A stretch of DNA of 64,000 bases from JADCRZ01 sp037718865 (GCA_037718865.1 JBBJMP010000017.1:59957-123956); one strand, 5' to 3'. Positions 53,540 to 64,000 are shown, counted from the stretch's first letter. The notes: generated by a model not told the origin, from the sequence alone. Made by a program: numbers and translations.

Positions 53540-56500
53540 TCACTCTTTTGCAGACAGGTTAAGATGGTGTTGTAAAATCCTGACAAACTCCGTACTATGA
53601 ACCGGATCAAACATGGTTGAATGTTCGCCGTCAATTTCATAAATTGTGGCCGATCTTACATATTGTTTCCATCCGTTTTTAATTCTGTCGTTCAAATAAT
53701 ATTTCTTATAATTGATATTGTTATCCCGGTCGAAAAAAAAATAGTGGTCTCTTGCATAAAACACTATTATGTCTTTGTTATACGGCGTTATCTCGTAGTT
53801 AATATGCGCCTTTTCGAAAGATTCGGATAATTTGGTGAAAATCTCGAATTCAATATCTTCCTGTTTAATAGGATGAATTTTATTAATCAAAGCTTTTATA
53901 GCATCTATCTTATATTGTATGGCATTCTTCGTATGCTTTGTTAATAGAAACGCTTCGAAATGAATTTTTGAATAGATATTTGAAATAAACATTTTTATCA
54001 TACCAGGCAGGTGATATAAATTTTTAAACGTTCCTGGTTGACGCTCCTTTTTTTCCGGAACAGCAGTATCAAACATGGCCAGTAAGTTTACCTTTTTACC
54101 AATCGACTCAATCTGCTTGGCCATCTCAAAAGCGACGATTCCACCACTGCAATGTCCTGACAATGCATAGGGCCCATCAGGATTTTGTGCCATAATTTCA
54201 GCAACATATCTTGACGCAATACCTTCAACATCAACCGGAAAATCTGCCATGTCCTTTATATCTGTCGGTTGTTGTAATACATATACCGGCTGGTCGGCGT
54301 CCAGCATTTCAATAAATTTTTTAAATTTGAAAATAGTTCCACCACCACCACAAACTATATACAAGGGCATTTTGCTCCCTCCAATCCGTGCTGTAATAAG
54401 AGATTTAGTATCAATATTCGGCAGTAATACTTTCTTTTTTTGTTGCTGTAAATCATCGCCTAAACCTCCTGCTGAAGATGTAAACACTACTCCATATTTT
54501 GCCTGCTCCAGACAATGAGCTATTAATGAGTCAAGGTTGGATAGATAATCCGCTGCCAGGTTTCTTACTGTTTGTTCGTTATAGTGTTTGGTGCTGTATT
54601 GCCAGTTTAATACCAGTTCACCTGCCTGGACAACGCTATTGACCGAGAATTTCTCGTTAACTACCTGAGAATCACTTATGTTAGCTCCTGCTGATTCTCT
54701 GACTCCTTTCAACCATTTATTTTCTTTTACAATGTTATCCAACTGTCCCAGATAGTTAAATACGATATCCCATGGTTCTTTACCTTGCAGAGTTCCTTCC
54801 TTATTGATGTATTTGAGAACACCATAACCCAGTCCTTTGTCAGGGATACGTCTCAACTGCTCCTTTACCGACTTAATTACAGATTCCCCTCCTCTTTCTG
54901 TATCTACTTGTAGCACTACAGGAAAATGGCTTGTAAACCACCCTACTGTTCTGCTGGTATCTATGCCTTCAGCAATTTCTTCCCTGCCATGCCCTTCAAG
55001 GCCTATAACGACTCTTTCTGTTCTGTTCCATCTACACAGTGTTATGGCAAGTGCACTTAGCAGAATATCATTGATTTCGGTGCGGTATGCCCTTGGGACT
55101 TCCTGCAATAACAACCTTGTCTGCTCTGCCCCAAGTTTCACAGCATAATTACCTGTTTCATTTGCTTTTACCTCTCTGTTATACGCTTTATCCACAGCTA
55201 AAGGCTGATAGCTGTTTACAACCTGCTGCCAATATTTCCTTTGAGACAATAAACCACTGGTTTGCCCGTACTTCTCCAGGGTCTCGCACCACTGGCGGTA
55301 GGAAGTGCTTTTAGACTCAAGATCTGTTTTTTCGTTGTTAATCAAACCCGTTAGCAACCGCTCTAATTCTTCTAACAATATCCTCCAGGATACACCATCT
55401 ACTGCCAGGTGATGAATTACAATCAGCAGCCGGTTGGCAGATTCCGCAATTGGTGTTTGCATCCACACCACCCGTAAGATCTCCCCTTTCTCTATATCCA
55501 GACTTCGTTGATATTTATCTGAAAGTTCAGTAATCAACGAAGCCATCGAATCTTGTGGTTCGAAGCGCAGGTCTTCTGTAATTACTTCTGATTTAAGAGA
55601 TCCGTACTCCTGCTGCCACCGGCCCTCTTTTTGATGGTACTTAAATCGCAAGGCATCATGCTGACTTACAATTTGTTCCACAGCCGGTTTCAATACTGCC
55701 TCTGTTACAGTCTTATCTATTGCTAATAATACACTCTGGTTAAAATGAGATATAGCAGGCGGGGCCATTTCGAAATACCATTGCTGTATAGGCAAAAGTT
55801 TACTTATCCCTGTAAGCAGTCCTTGCTCAGCCACTACGCCTGTGTGAGAACGCTCGGCTATTACTTTGGAAAGTTTTGCAATGGTCTGATAAAGAAATAG
55901 GTCTTTTGGCTGCAGGGTGTATCCCAATCGTCTGGCCCGGCTTACTAACTGAATGGTTATAATGGAATCGCCGCCCCGGTCGAAGAAGTTATCCTGGATG
56001 CCGACCCTTTCCACTCCCAGTAGCTCTTGCCACATTTCCGTTAATTTAGTTTCCAGCTCGTTGCGCGGAGCTACATAATCGTTACCTAACAGGTCACCGG
56101 CTTCAGGGTCAGGTAAGGCCTTTCTGTCTACCTTTCCATTTGATGTTAACGGTAAACTCTCCAGCTCCACCCATAATCCGGGCACCATATACGCCGGCAG
56201 CTTATCCCTGAGGTAAGATTCAATAATCTCCCGGTTAAATAATTCCTGAGGTACCACATAAGCCACCAGGCGTCTGCTGCCTTGTTGATCCTCTCTGGCC
56301 ACCACAACACACTGTCTTACACCTGATGCCAGGCCCAGCACACTCTCCACTTCTCCCAACTCAATACGGTAGCCCCTTATCTTTACCTGATCATCCATTC
56401 TTCCAAGATATTCGATGTTGCCATCAGGCAGCCAACAACCTAAATCCCCTGTTTTGTACATCCTGGCTCCTGGCTCTTTGCTAAAAATATTAGAGACAAA

Positions 56501-59500
56501 TTTTTGATTTGTCAATGCTTCATTGTTTAAATATCCTCTGGTTAAGCCTGCTCCTCCCAGGCAGATCTCTCCTGTAACCCCTATCGGTACCAATTCTCCT
56601 CTTTGATCTGTAATGTAGGCAGTTCGGTTACTGATAGGACAACCAATAGGAATAGACTTGTCTAGCGCTGTTTCCGTTATCGTATGCGTTAAAGAGAAGG
56701 TGGTATTCTCAGTCGGCCCATAGCCATTCACAATATTGATATCAGGATAAGTCTGCCTTACATTTCTAATATGCTGCTCTGATAGTTTCTCACCTCCCAC
56801 TAAGATGGTTTTCAATCTTTCAAAAACCGTTATATCGGTGTCAACAAGCTGATTGAACCAGCTTGATGTAAACCACATCTTATTTACCTTCCTGTTTTCA
56901 ATCTCCTCCTTAAGAAGTTCACTATCCAATAACCTGTTTTCCGTACACAAAATCAATTGCCCTCCATTCAATAACATACCCCAGTATTCAAAGGTCGTTG
57001 CATCAAAGGAAGAAGAACCTGTTGATAGTAAAATGTCTTCCTTAGTTAAACATACATAATTAGCTCCCTTCACTAAGCTCACTACATTTCTATGCTCCAC
57101 CATTACCCCTTTTGGTTGACCTGTTGAGCCGGAGGTATAAATCACATAGGCTAGATTATTGGGTCCTGAAGCGCCGGCTAACTTATCTTTAGAAAGTGTA
57201 GACCATGCATCACTTATGCCATCCACACAAACTAGTTCTGCTGTATGATCTCCATTACTGAAAAGGTCCCGGTAAGCAGTACTGGTAACAACCAACCTGT
57301 AACCAATATCTTCAAGCATATATTTTCTGCGCTCTTCCGGATAGCCCGGGTCAATGGGTACATAAGCCCCTCCAGCTTTTAAAATGCCCATAATTCCTAT
57401 CATCATCTCAATGGAACGCTCTATACATATTGGTACCAGCGTTTCCTGTATTACTCCCCTGCTCCTTAAGTAATGGGCTAACTGGTTAGACCGCTCATTA
57501 AACTCTTTATAGGTCAACTGCTGATTTTCAAACACCACTGCTATGGCATCCGGGGTTTTTATCACCTGCTCCTCAAATAAATCTATAATGCTGTTGTTCC
57601 ATGGATACTCTATGGTAGTATTATTGAACTCCGTGAGTAACTGATGCCTCTCACCCTGTAAAAGCATTGGCAGCAGCCCTACTGTTTGATCCGGCTGTTT
57701 TACAATAGAAGAAAGCAACTCCTTAAAATGACCCATCATCCTCCCTATCGTCTGTTCTCTAAATAGCTCAACGGAATACTGCACTGATCCCAGCAGTCCC
57801 TGGGCCGTTTCTGTGATACTAAATATTAAATCGAATTTAGCTGTTGTTTCTTCATATTCTTCTCTGGATAACTGCAATTCTCCCAGGCGCAGCTCGGGAA
57901 CGTCCGGTGTATTGCCCAACATGAACATCACCTGAAATAAAGGACTTCTGCTCATGTCTCGTTCCCTGACAACCGCATCCACCACTTTTTCAAAAGGCAC
58001 CTCCTGGTGCTCATAGGCCTCCAGTGTGGTCGATCTTACCATCTGCAAAAGCTCAGTGAACGATGCGTTTCCATTCACCTCACTACGTAGGGCAAGTGTA
58101 TTGATAAAAAAGCCAATCAACCCTTCCACTTCCTGTTGCTGCCGGCCTGCTATAGGGGTTCCTATACAGATGTCCTGCTGACCACTGTATCGGTAGAGCA
58201 AAACCTTAAAGACTGCAAGCAGAGTCATAAACAGGGTGGTACCCTGTTGTTGGCCCAACAGTTCTAATTGTTCACTCAGTTCTTTATCTACTCTAAATCC
58301 GGCAACAGCCCCTTTCATACTTTGAATAGCGGGCCTGGCGTAATCTGCAGGCAGCTGCAGCGGCGCTACACCTTGGAGCTTCTCCTTCCAATAACCCAAC
58401 TTCTTGTCCAATACCTCTCCCTGCATATACCGCCGCTGCCAGATAGAATAGTCGGCATACTGTATTTCTAAGTGTGCCAATTGCACCGGACGATTTTCCA
58501 CATAAGCTTCATATAGCTCTACCACCTCCCTTACAATAATGGAAGTCGACCAGGCATCGGAAGCGATGTGATGCATTGTTACCACCAGCACATGCTCCAG
58601 ATCATCAAGAGTGATCAGCGTAGCACGCAGCATATAGTCCTGCGACAGATCAAAACGTTCGTTAATCAATCCTTTGATATATGTCTGTAATCCCCCGGGA
58701 TCCTGCCGATACTCATGCTTGTCAACGACCACAAATTGCCATCTGTCCTCCTTATCCTTAACATATTGTGAAGCCTTCCCATTTTCTTCCCGGAACACTG
58801 TCCTAAGTACCTCATGCCGGCCTATCATCGCTTCTAACGCATAGCTCAGAGCTTCGCTTTTCAATTCCCCTTTCAATCTTAAAATAGCTGGAATATGGTA
58901 ATTCACACTGCCCTGTAACCGATCAATAAACCACAATCGCTCCTGGCTGAAGGACAGAGGAATGTCTTCATCTCTTGGCTCTACCTTAATCGGAGGAAGG
59001 ATGCTTGGGCCTGATTGACCTTCTATTTGCCCTGTAAGCAGTGCTATCGTTGGATGGTCAAATATATCACTGATAGCCATCTCCACTTCCAGCTTCTTTC
59101 TTATAAGGGATATCAATCGTATTGCCAGCAAAGAATGTCCTCCCAGTTCAAAGAAATTATCGTGTATGCCTACCTGCTCTACCTCTAACAACTCCTGCCA
59201 TATCTCTGCTAATGTAGCTTCGAGTTGGTTTCGGGGCGCTACATATTCATTATTCAACAGCTCGGTGGCATCGGGATCAGGCAACGCTTTCCTGTCTATC
59301 TTACCGTTGATCGTCAAGGGCACGCTGTCCAGCTCTACCCACAGCGCCGGCACCATATACTCCGGCAGTTTGGACTTTAAGTATGCGCTGATCGCTTCTT
59401 TATCAAATACTCCGGATGCCACCACGTACCCCACCAGTCTTCTGCTGCCTTCCTTACCATCCCTGGCCATCACCACTGCCTGGCTCACCAGCTCACTGCC

Positions 59501-62500
59501 CAGCAGCACACTTTCTATTTCTCCTGGCTCTATCCGGTAACCCCGGATCTTCACCTGGTCATCTCTTCTTCCCACATACTCAAGGTTGCCATCAGCGGAC
59601 CACCGACCCAGATCCCCTGTCTTATACAACCTCCCCGAACCCTCTTTACTAAACGGGCTCACCATAAACTTCTCCCCCGTCAGATCCACAGCGTTTAAAT
59701 AACCCCTCGCCAATCCATCCCCACCTATACAAATCTCCCCAACTACCCCTACAGGTAATATCCCGTTTCCTTCATCCAAAACGAATAATTGTACATTGTC
59801 TAGCGGCTTGCCAATCGATATCCCTTGCTGCAGCTTTTCTTTATCCCCTAACGTAGTAAACCGATAGGTGCTGCACCCTACCGTTGCTTCCGTAGGACCA
59901 TATTCATTGATGATCTCTACATCCACACCTTTATCAATAAAATAATTAAAGTGACCCCCCTGTAAGGCCTCTCCACCTATCACCAGCCTGCCGGTTAGCA
60001 ACACTCCATTCACCCCCCTGATCTTACCCTGCAGCAATTCCAGGTGCGAAGGCGTTAACTTGATGAAATCATAAGGGGCATACTTCAACAGATTACTGTC
60101 TTCAAACACATCAACGGATCGCTTTGAACCGATGACTATTGATTTGCCAAACAACAACGGCATCATCATCCCCGTAAGAGAGGCATCGAAGGTATAAGAC
60201 AGGTGGATAAAACTTCCTGAACCACCTTCCTTATCATCCATATACCTGGACTTACTATTCAACAGATAATTCAATAAACTCCTGTGTTCAATCATCACTC
60301 CCTTGGGCTTACCCGTGGAACCGGACGTATAGATCACATAGGCCAGATTACCAGAACCAAGAGCCGTTTTTACATTGGCCACCGGCTGACTTTCAAAAGC
60401 TGACCACCCCTCTAATGCTATGATCTCAAGAGGTGCTGCCGTTGGCAGTTTTGATTTACTCTCCCTGCTGCTGACAACGATCCCAGCACCCGTATCCTCA
60501 AGGATGTATCCTATTCGCTCCAAGGGATAATCAGCATCAATAGGCACATAGGCCCCTCCCGCTTTTAAAATGCCCAGTATACCCACTATCATCTCTATGC
60601 CCGGCTCTATACATATCGGTACCAGCGTCTCCTCCCTCACCCCCCGGCTCCTTAGATAATGGGCCAGGCGGTTAGACCGCTCGTTGAGCCTCCCATAGCT
60701 CAGCTGCTCTTCTTCAAACACCAAGGCCATTGCCTGGGGGGTTCTTAACACCTGCTCCTCAAACAAATCTATCACCGTCCTGTCTTTGCTATACGCCGAC
60801 ACCGTATCATTGAACTCCACCAACAGCTGATGCTTCTCGGCCCCTGTCAGCATGGGCAACTTGCCTATCTGTTGCTCCGGTTCTCTTACCACCGAGCCAA
60901 GCAACTCCTTAAAATGACTGATCATCCGCCCGATCGTCTGCTCACTATACAAATCCGTCGAGTACTCCATGGACCCATAAAGACCATGGGCCGTCTCGGT
61001 GAGACTAACGTTTAAATCAAACTGCGCTGTCGAGTGAACATAGCTCTGCGATGATAAGGTTAATTGACCCAGGCGAAGCTCCGGAACTTCCGGAGTGTTC
61101 TGCAATACAAACAACACCTGGAACAAAGGATTCCTGCTCATGTCTCTTTCCTGCACCACAGCATCCACCACTTTCTCAAACGGTACCTCCTGGTGCTCAT
61201 AGGCCTCCAGCGTCGTCGCTTTCACCTGTTGCAATAACCTGGTAAAAGAATGATCGCCCCTGAGTTCACTGCGCAAAGCCAGTGTATTAATGAAAAAACC
61301 CATTAACCCTTCAGTCTCCTGTTGCTGACGGCCGGCAACCGACGTTCCTACACAGATATCCTGCTGACCGCTGTACCTGTATAGAAATACTTTAAAGACA
61401 GACAGCAAGGTCATAAAAAGTGTCGTGCCCTCACGTTGACTCAACACTTGCAGCAATGATGATATTTCTTTATCCACCCAGAAACCGCTCAGTGCCCCTC
61501 TGGTGCTCGCAACAGCCGGCCTGGCATAATCCGACGGCAGATCCAGCGGCTCAACGCCTCTAAGCTTATCCTTCCAGTAACTTATCTTCCCCTCCAGCAA
61601 CGCTCCACGCAAATACTTCCTCTGCCACATGGCATAATCGGCATATTGAATGCTTAGCACTGGCAAGCCAGGCAGACGGCCCTCCTCGTAAGACCCATAT
61701 AATTCCACTACCTCTTTCACCAGGATAGATCTCGACCACCCATCGGAGGCTATATGATGCATCGTTACTACCAACACTTGTTCCCCTTCATTAAGGAGGA
61801 TCAGCGTAGCTCGAAGCATGTCATCCTGCGATAAATCAAAAGGCTTGCTCACCAACTCTTGGATGTATCGCCCTAAAGCATCAACATCCTCACGGTATCG
61901 ATCACCATCAATGACCGCTAACTGCCAGTTATCCTTAGCTTTAATATATTGCCAGGCCTCTCCGTCCTGCTCACGGATCACTGTGCGCAGCACCTCATGG
62001 CGATCCACGATGGTTTGTAAAGCATACTGCAACGCACCGGTGTTCAACCTGCCTTTCAGACGTAAGACCGCTGGTATATGATACTGCAGGCTACCAGACA
62101 GACGGTCAATAAACCATAGCCGTTCCTGACTAAAAGATAAAGGAATACGTTCCACTCTCGGCTCTACCTCAATAGAGGGAAGTATCGTTGACCCTGATTG
62201 ATCCGATACCCGGCCTGCCAACGATGCTATCGTCGAATACTCAAATATATCGCTGATCGGCATCTCCACTACCAACTCCCGGCGGATGGCCGATATCAAC
62301 CGGATAGCTAACAATGAATCGCCCCCAAGCTCAAAAAAATTGTCGTATATACCTACACGCTCAACATCAAGCAGCTCCTGCCAGATCCGGGAAAGATTAG
62401 CTTCCAGCTCGTTGCGCGGAGCTGTATACTCAGTACTTATCCCCTCACCGGCTTCAGGATCAGGCAATGCCCTTTTGTCTAATTTACCGTTGGGAGTGAG

Positions 62501-64000
62501 TGGCAACTGCTCAAGCTGCACCCATAAAGCAGGCAACATGTATTCAGGCAGCCTCCCTTTCAAATAACCTGTGATGACTTCCTTATCAAATTCTCCCTCT
62601 AACACTATATATCCTACCAGCCTCTTTCGGCCTTCTTTATCTTCTTTTGCCATCACCACCGCCTGGCTCACCAGACCACTTTGCATCAGCACACTTTCTA
62701 TCTCTCCCGGTTCTATGCGGTAACCTCTGATCTTTACCTGGTCATCGATTCTTCCCAGGTACTCTATGTTACCATCAGCCAGCCACCGACCCAGGTCCCC
62801 CGTCTTATACAACCTTGCCCCGGGTTCTTTGTTGAACGGGTCGGCTATAAACTTCTCCGCCGTTAATTCAGGTCTGTTCAAATAACCCCTTCCTAAACCA
62901 TCGCCCCCCAGGTAGAGCTCCCCCGCCACGCCAACAGGAACCAACCGTTGCCACTCATCCAGCACATAAACCCTGCGGTTACTCAACGGACGGCCAATCG
63001 GTATCGGACCGCTTATCTGCAAACCGCTGATCTTACAGGTTAACGAAAAGGTCGTATTCTCCGTAGGACCATAGCCATTTATGATCTCTACATCTCCGTA
63101 AGTCTGACTTAGCTTCTTTATATGTTGTTCACTTAACTTCTCCCCTCCCACTAAAATAGTTCCTAACCCTTCAAAAACACTGATGTCCGTTTCAACCAAC
63201 TGATTAAACCAGCTTGACGTAAACCACATCTTCGTTACTCCCCTGCTGTCTATCTCCTCTTTGAGCAGCTCACTATCCAGCAACTTGTTTTCGGTGCACA
63301 AAATCAATTGCCCCCCGTTTAATAACATTGACCAGTATTCGAACGTCGTCGCATCAAAAGATGGAGAACCCGTTGATAGTAAAATGTCCTCCTTACTCAA
63401 AGACACATAGTCTATACCCCTCACCAAGCTAACTACATTCCTATGCTCCACCATTACCCCTTTGGGTTTACCCGTTGAGCCGGATGTATACATGACATAC
63501 GCTAAACTATCCGGCCCTGTCGCATTGACTGCCTTGTCCCTGGAAAAGGCTCTCAGCACATCACCCAGCCTGTCCATACACACCACTTCCGCATTTTCCT
63601 TTTCAAATACACCCACGTAATCTGAGGTGGTCACAACAAGCTTACAACCAATATCTTTGAGCATGTAGCTGATCCTTTCTTCAGGATAACCGGCATCTAT
63701 GGGAACATACGCTCCTCCAGCTTTCAGAATGCCCAGTATCCCTATGATCATCTCCAACGAACGCTCTATACATATGGGAACAAGCGTTTCTTCCTTCACT
63801 CCCCGGCTTCGCAGGTAATGCGCTAACTGGTTGGAACGCTCATCCAATTGCAGATACGAGAGCCGCTCCCCCTCAAACACCACGGCTGTCCCAGCCGGTG
63901 TCTTTGATACCTGCTCCTCAAATAAATCTGTAATACCCCTGTGCTTCGGATACAAGGACTCATTGGCATTAAACTCCACCACCAACTGATGCTCCTCGGC
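53540..64000 (-). CDS. Nonribosomal peptide synthetase, three-module C-terminal part, partial
   Basis: The frame is open to the right edge (3,486 codons), so the start is outside. In-window order, residues counted from the TTG at 63985: A1 (1-510), PCP1 (GGDSL near 555), C (605-1050, HHIASDGWS at 745), A2 (1070-1560), PCP2 (GGHSL at 1617), C (1670-2105), A3 (2125-2620), PCP3 (GGDSI at 2672), epimerase (2720-3165: HHLAVDGVSW, RTVGWFTSHFPV, FNYLGQ), thioesterase (3210-3475). Binding-pocket codes read DAFWLGGTFK (A1, A3; Val-like) and DATKVGEVGK (A2; Asn-like), suggesting Val-Asn-D-Val at the C-terminus. The thioesterase has GHCSGG, Cys replacing the usual Ser, with FDTAVP and GEHST completing a triad. 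Release is probably by hydrolysis or cyclisation; the product is unknown. Confidence 0.95.
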   Translation of the reverse strand, partial: AEEHQLVVEFNANESLYPKHRGITDLFEEQVSKTPAGTAVVFEGERLSYLQLDERSNQLAHYLRSRGVKEETLVPICIERSLEMIIGILGILKAGGAYVPIDAGYPEERISYMLKDIGCKLVVTTSDYVGVFEKENAEVVCMDRLGDVLRAFSRDKAVNATGPDSLAYVMYTSGSTGKPKGVMVEHRNVVSLVRGIDYVSLSKEDILLSTGSPSFDATTFEYWSMLLNGGQLILCTENKLLDSELLKEEIDSRGVTKMWFTSSWFNQLVETDISVFEGLGTILVGGEKLSEQHIKKLSQTYGDVEIINGYGPTENTTFSLTCKISGLQISGPIPIGRPLSNRRVYVLDEWQRLVPVGVAGELYLGGDGLGRGYLNRPELTAEKFIADPFNKEPGARLYKTGDLGRWLADGNIEYLGRIDDQVKIRGYRIEPGEIESVLMQSGLVSQAVVMAKEDKEGRKRLVGYIVLEGEFDKEVITGYLKGRLPEYMLPALWVQLEQLPLTPNGKLDKRALPDPEAGEGISTEYTAPRNELEANLSRIWQELLDVERVGIYDNFFELGGDSLLAIRLISAIRRELVVEMPISDIFEYSTIASLAGRVSDQSGSTILPSIEVEPRVERIPLSFSQERLWFIDRLSGSLQYHIPAVLRLKGRLNTGALQYALQTIVDRHEVLRTVIREQDGEAWQYIKAKDNWQLAVIDGDRYREDVDALGRYIQELVSKPFDLSQDDMLRATLILLNEGEQVLVVTMHHIASDGWSRSILVKEVVELYGSYEEGRLPGLPVLSIQYADYAMWQRKYLRGALLEGKISYWKDKLRGVEPLDLPSDYARPAVASTRGALSGFWVDKEISSLLQVLSQREGTTLFMTLLSVFKVFLYRYSGQQDICVGTSVAGRQQQETEGLMGFFINTLALRSELRGDHSFTRLLQQVKATTLEAYEHQEVPFEKVVDAVVQERDMSRNPLFQVLFVLQNTPEVPELRLGQLTLSSQSYVHSTAQFDLNVSLTETAHGLYGSMEYSTDLYSEQTIGRMISHFKELLGSVVREPEQQIGKLPMLTGAEKHQLLVEFNDTVSAYSKDRTVIDLFEEQVLRTPQAMALVFEEEQLSYGRLNERSNRLAHYLRSRGVREETLVPICIEPGIEMIVGILGILKAGGAYVPIDADYPLERIGYILEDTGAGIVVSSRESKSKLPTAAPLEIIALEGWSAFESQPVANVKTALGSGNLAYVIYTSGSTGKPKGVMIEHRSLLNYLLNSKSRYMDDKEGGSGSFIHLSYTFDASLTGMMMPLLFGKSIVIGSKRSVDVFEDSNLLKYAPYDFIKLTPSHLELLQGKIRGVNGVLLTGRLVIGGEALQGGHFNYFIDKGVDVEIINEYGPTEATVGCSTYRFTTLGDKEKLQQGISIGKPLDNVQLFVLDEGNGILPVGVVGEICIGGDGLARGYLNAVDLTGEKFMVSPFSKEGSGRLYKTGDLGRWSADGNLEYVGRRDDQVKIRGYRIEPGEIESVLLGSELVSQAVVMARDGKEGSRRLVGYVVASGVFDKEAISAYLKSKLPEYMVPALWVELDSVPLTINGKIDRKALPDPDATELLNNEYVAPRNQLEATLAEIWQELLEVEQVGIHDNFFELGGHSLLAIRLISLIRKKLEVEMAISDIFDHPTIALLTGQIEGQSGPSILPPIKVEPRDEDIPLSFSQERLWFIDRLQGSVNYHIPAILRLKGELKSEALSYALEAMIGRHEVLRTVFREENGKASQYVKDKEDRWQFVVVDKHEYRQDPGGLQTYIKGLINERFDLSQDYMLRATLITLDDLEHVLVVTMHHIASDAWSTSIIVREVVELYEAYVENRPVQLAHLEIQYADYSIWQRRYMQGEVLDKKLGYWKEKLQGVAPLQLPADYARPAIQSMKGAVAGFRVDKELSEQLELLGQQQGTTLFMTLLAVFKVLLYRYSGQQDICIGTPIAGRQQQEVEGLIGFFINTLALRSEVNGNASFTELLQMVRSTTLEAYEHQEVPFEKVVDAVVRERDMSRSPLFQVMFMLGNTPDVPELRLGELQLSREEYEETTAKFDLIFSITETAQGLLGSVQYSVELFREQTIGRMMGHFKELLSSIVKQPDQTVGLLPMLLQGERHQLLTEFNNTTIEYPWNNSIIDLFEEQVIKTPDAIAVVFENQQLTYKEFNERSNQLAHYLRSRGVIQETLVPICIERSIEMMIGIMGILKAGGAYVPIDPGYPEERRKYMLEDIGYRLVVTSTAYRDLFSNGDHTAELVCVDGISDAWSTLSKDKLAGASGPNNLAYVIYTSGSTGQPKGVMVEHRNVVSLVKGANYVCLTKEDILLSTGSSSFDATTFEYWGMLLNGGQLILCTENRLLDSELLKEEIENRKVNKMWFTSSWFNQLVDTDITVFERLKTILVGGEKLSEQHIRNVRQTYPDINIVNGYGPTENTTFSLTHTITETALDKSIPIGCPISNRTAYITDQRGELVPIGVTGEICLGGAGLTRGYLNNEALTNQKFVSNIFSKEPGARMYKTGDLGCWLPDGNIEYLGRMDDQVKIRGYRIELGEVESVLGLASGVRQCVVVAREDQQGSRRLVAYVVPQELFNREIIESYLRDKLPAYMVPGLWVELESLPLTSNGKVDRKALPDPEAGDLLGNDYVAPRNELETKLTEMWQELLGVERVGIQDNFFDRGGDSIITIQLVSRARRLGYTLQPKDLFLYQTIAKLSKVIAERSHTGVVAEQGLLTGISKLLPIQQWYFEMAPPAISHFNQSVLLAIDKTVTEAVLKPAVEQIVSQHDALRFKYHQKEGRWQQEYGSLKSEVITEDLRFEPQDSMASLITELSDKYQRSLDIEKGEILRVVWMQTPIAESANRLLIVIHHLAVDGVSWRILLEELERLLTGLINNEKTDLESKSTSYRQWCETLEKYGQTSGLLSQRKYWQQVVNSYQPLAVDKAYNREVKANETGNYAVKLGAEQTRLLLQEVPRAYRTEINDILLSALAITLCRWNRTERVVIGLEGHGREEIAEGIDTSRTVGWFTSHFPVVLQVDTERGGESVIKSVKEQLRRIPDKGLGYGVLKYINKEGTLQGKEPWDIVFNYLGQLDNIVKENKWLKGVRESAGANISDSQVVNEKFSVNSVVQAGELVLNWQYSTKHYNEQTVRNLAADYLSNLDSLIAHCLEQAKYGVVFTSSAGGLGDDLQQQKKKVLLPNIDTKSLITARIGGSKMPLYIVCGGGGTIFKFKKFIEMLDADQPVYVLQQPTDIKDMADFPVDVEGIASRYVAEIMAQNPDGPYALSGHCSGGIVAFEMAKQIESIGKKVNLLAMFDTAVPEKKERQPGTFKNLYHLPGMIKMFISNIYSKIHFEAFLLTKHTKNAIQYKIDAIKALINKIHPIKQEDIEFEIFTKLSESFEKAHINYEITPYNKDIIVFYARDHYFFFDRDNNINYKKYYLNDRIKNGWKQYVRSATIYEIDGEHSTMFDPVHSTEFVRILQHHLNLSAKE

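Overview
The window looks like chromosomal DNA of a member of the Bacteroidota, most likely a Chitinophaga-like soil organism. The signs are a SusC/SusD pair, lipoproteins with FG-GAP/ASPIC-UnbV repeats, DUF5916 and DUF3891 proteins, a C-terminal type IX secretion sorting domain, several promoter-like sites resembling the Bacteroidota TAnnTTTG -7 element, and few Shine-Dalgarno sequences. The genus is an inference; there is no rRNA in the window.

Layout. (1) 1-8.8 kb: an SGNH-domain protein running off the left edge, a DUF5916 outer-membrane protein, DUF3891, then a decayed patch (4.8-7.3 kb) where four broken genes are joined at two deletion scars, and an apiosidase-like glycosidase. (2) 9-24.5 kb: single genes of sugar and redox metabolism: a Tat-exported Gfo/Idh/MocA oxidoreductase, an SPFH protein, a DHFR-like reductase, a GlxA-type regulator, an ammonium transporter split by a one-base frameshift, a likely operon of an exported ADP-ribosylglycohydrolase-fold protein, a PhyH dioxygenase and a PQQ/heme dehydrogenase, an S41 peptidase, tRNA-Thr(CGU), a flavin monooxygenase and a Cys-rich flavodoxin-like protein. 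(3) 24.8-44.3 kb: the most striking block. A tightly packed leftward run encodes SusC, SusD, a CRTAC1 lipoprotein, a small anchored protein, a vanadium-haloperoxidase homologue with an intact vanadate pocket, a 950-residue TIM-barrel hydrolase-like protein and a second CRTAC1 lipoprotein. A seven-heme cytochrome c converges on its end, and a PhyH dioxygenase with a divergent cupin/AraC regulator lies upstream. I infer an outer-membrane uptake and oxidative processing system for an unknown glycan or glycoconjugate. (4) 44.3-53.3 kb: RlpA, a second exported Gfo/Idh/MocA protein, an unusual pair (exported TPR plus Ppx/actin-fold protein, and a lipoprotein with three Cys/His repeats), a glycosyltransferase 2, a T9SS cargo beta-propeller and a small membrane protein. 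(5) 53.5-64 kb: the C-terminal 3,480-odd residues of a giant nonribosomal peptide synthetase (A-PCP-C-A-PCP-C-A-PCP-E-TE), continuing beyond the right edge. Its adenylation codes suggest Val-Asn-D-Val at the product's C-terminal end, and its thioesterase has Cys in place of the usual Ser nucleophile.

All calls come from reading the sequence; no database search was possible. Specificity codes, promoters and operon structure are predictions.
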